Positions 46,387 through 47,243 of a stretch of DNA of 47,243 nucleotides are shown here, in pieces. This DNA comes from Nitrososphaeria archaeon (GTDB lineage Archaea > Thermoproteota > Nitrososphaeria > Nitrososphaerales > JARVJX01): positions 1 to 47,243 of the forward strand of contig JARVJX010000003.1 in the NCBI GenBank assembly GCA_029775995.1, read 5' to 3'. The notes under the pieces are model-generated. The model saw only the letters and a program-made list of their open reading frames with translations. It ran no database searches and was not told where the DNA came from. Each line of letters starts with the position of its first letter. Positions within the stretch are counted from its first letter, which is position 1. Made by a program: the position numbers and the translations under genes.

Positions 46387-46995
46387 TTAGCTTTTTCTTA
46401 TCTTCTCTTCAACTTTGAGAAACCAATCTAGGCCATTCCTCCTTTCTCTTTTTACTTGCCCATAATTTAATCCTAGCCTCTTCCATCTATATACCATTCC
46501 ATGATCTTGATCATCATGAGTTATTTTCAAAGTAAAGAACTTGATGGATAAAGAGCTAAGCATAGCATCCCATGCACTTCTTTTGTATAATACTCTTACT
46601 GCAAGGACCTCTCTTGTATCCAAATCCGTGCTATACATACATAGGCTTGATCACCCTGAAGCTTATTTTTGGGTTTCATCTATGGCTATAAATTTCCATT
46701 TCCTCTAACTATAAGGCTCCTTCAATAAGATTCTTAAGATGGTACCATTCTATAAAAGCTTCCTATTTGAAATCTCTCCATTTGGCTAAACTCCTTAGAG
46801 GAGCCTGAATAGGGCATAAGGGATGAAAGGATCTTATGTAAAGGAACCTTATTTTATTTCTCTTGAAGACCTTCTCCTCCTTCACATCCTCAAAAGGTAA
46901 TCTAATTCACTCATAGAGTAAGAGGAGAATAAAAAGAATAAAAACCTAAGGTCAAACAGACTAAACAAAATGGAGAACGTTACATTGACAATCCC
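46387..46995 (-). mobile_element. Decayed DDE transposase/IS remnant
   Basis: ORF 46387-46638 reads DTREVLAVRVLYKRSAWDAM...DQDHGMVYRWKRLGLNYGQVKRERRNGLDWFLKVEEKIRKS (transposase C-terminal style); upstream part is homologous to window start 1-212. Confidence 0.55.
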
Positions 46996-47243
46996 GGAAG
47001 GTGCTGTTAACTCAAGGTCTAACCTTTGTTATTCGCAAGAGACTTTTGTATGAACTTGACAATAGCTTCTAAAGTCTTTAGCTTCCAGAGTCTTGGAGCC
47101 TTATGTAAAGAGAAGACTTTATAGAATTGACTTAAAATTACGCTCTTGCCTCCTTAGTGAATGATAAGTTATTTACTTCCTCTTCCGATTTTCATATATG
47201 GTTGGGAGTATACGTTTATCCTTAACCATTATGGATGGTGAGG

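Overview
AT-rich archaeal (probably hyperthermophilic) chromosomal window with three parts. (1) Left, ~0.3-18 kb: housekeeping and accessory genes. These are apt, two tandem radical SAM paralogs, a copper-protein cluster (two type-1-like cupredoxins, two CuA-motif proteins around a NapH/NosR-like polyferredoxin, two membrane-anchored wHTH-RDD regulators, a V4R-like protein), thiL, tRNA-Thr(CGT), queC/queE, PPC and cupin proteins, a 3-hydroxyisobutyrate-dehydrogenase-like protein and an MBL-fold hydrolase. (2) Middle, ~20.9-40.3 kb: a large CRISPR-Cas island. It has Cas6, two divergent arrays (27 and 25 repeats by hand count, 37-bp repeat) with inverted, identical 128-bp leaders flanking a cas2-csa1-cas1-cas4 adaptation operon, then a wHTH-CARF-like protein, a second Cas4-like nuclease, an APE2256/Crn1-like ring-nuclease candidate and a complete type III-B operon cmr4-cmr5-cmr1-cmr6-cmr2(Cas10)-cmr3. 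No type I effector genes are visible. (3) Decay and mobile zones: a glycoside-hydrolase pseudogene split by an IS5-like element, an aspartyl-protease-like pseudogene, a helicase/ATPase remnant interrupted by a 99-bp MITE-like element, an orphan 3-repeat CRISPR mini-array with a different repeat, a UPF0182 membrane protein, and related transposon remnants at both window ends. Most notable observations: the twin-leader duplication that carries the last codons of cas4, the inverted-architecture HTH-CARF regulator beside a cOA-competent Cmr system with no recognisable cOA effector, hairpin-bearing and homologous spacer pairs, and the CuA/polyferredoxin cluster. All family assignments are from motif recognition by eye; no database search was run.
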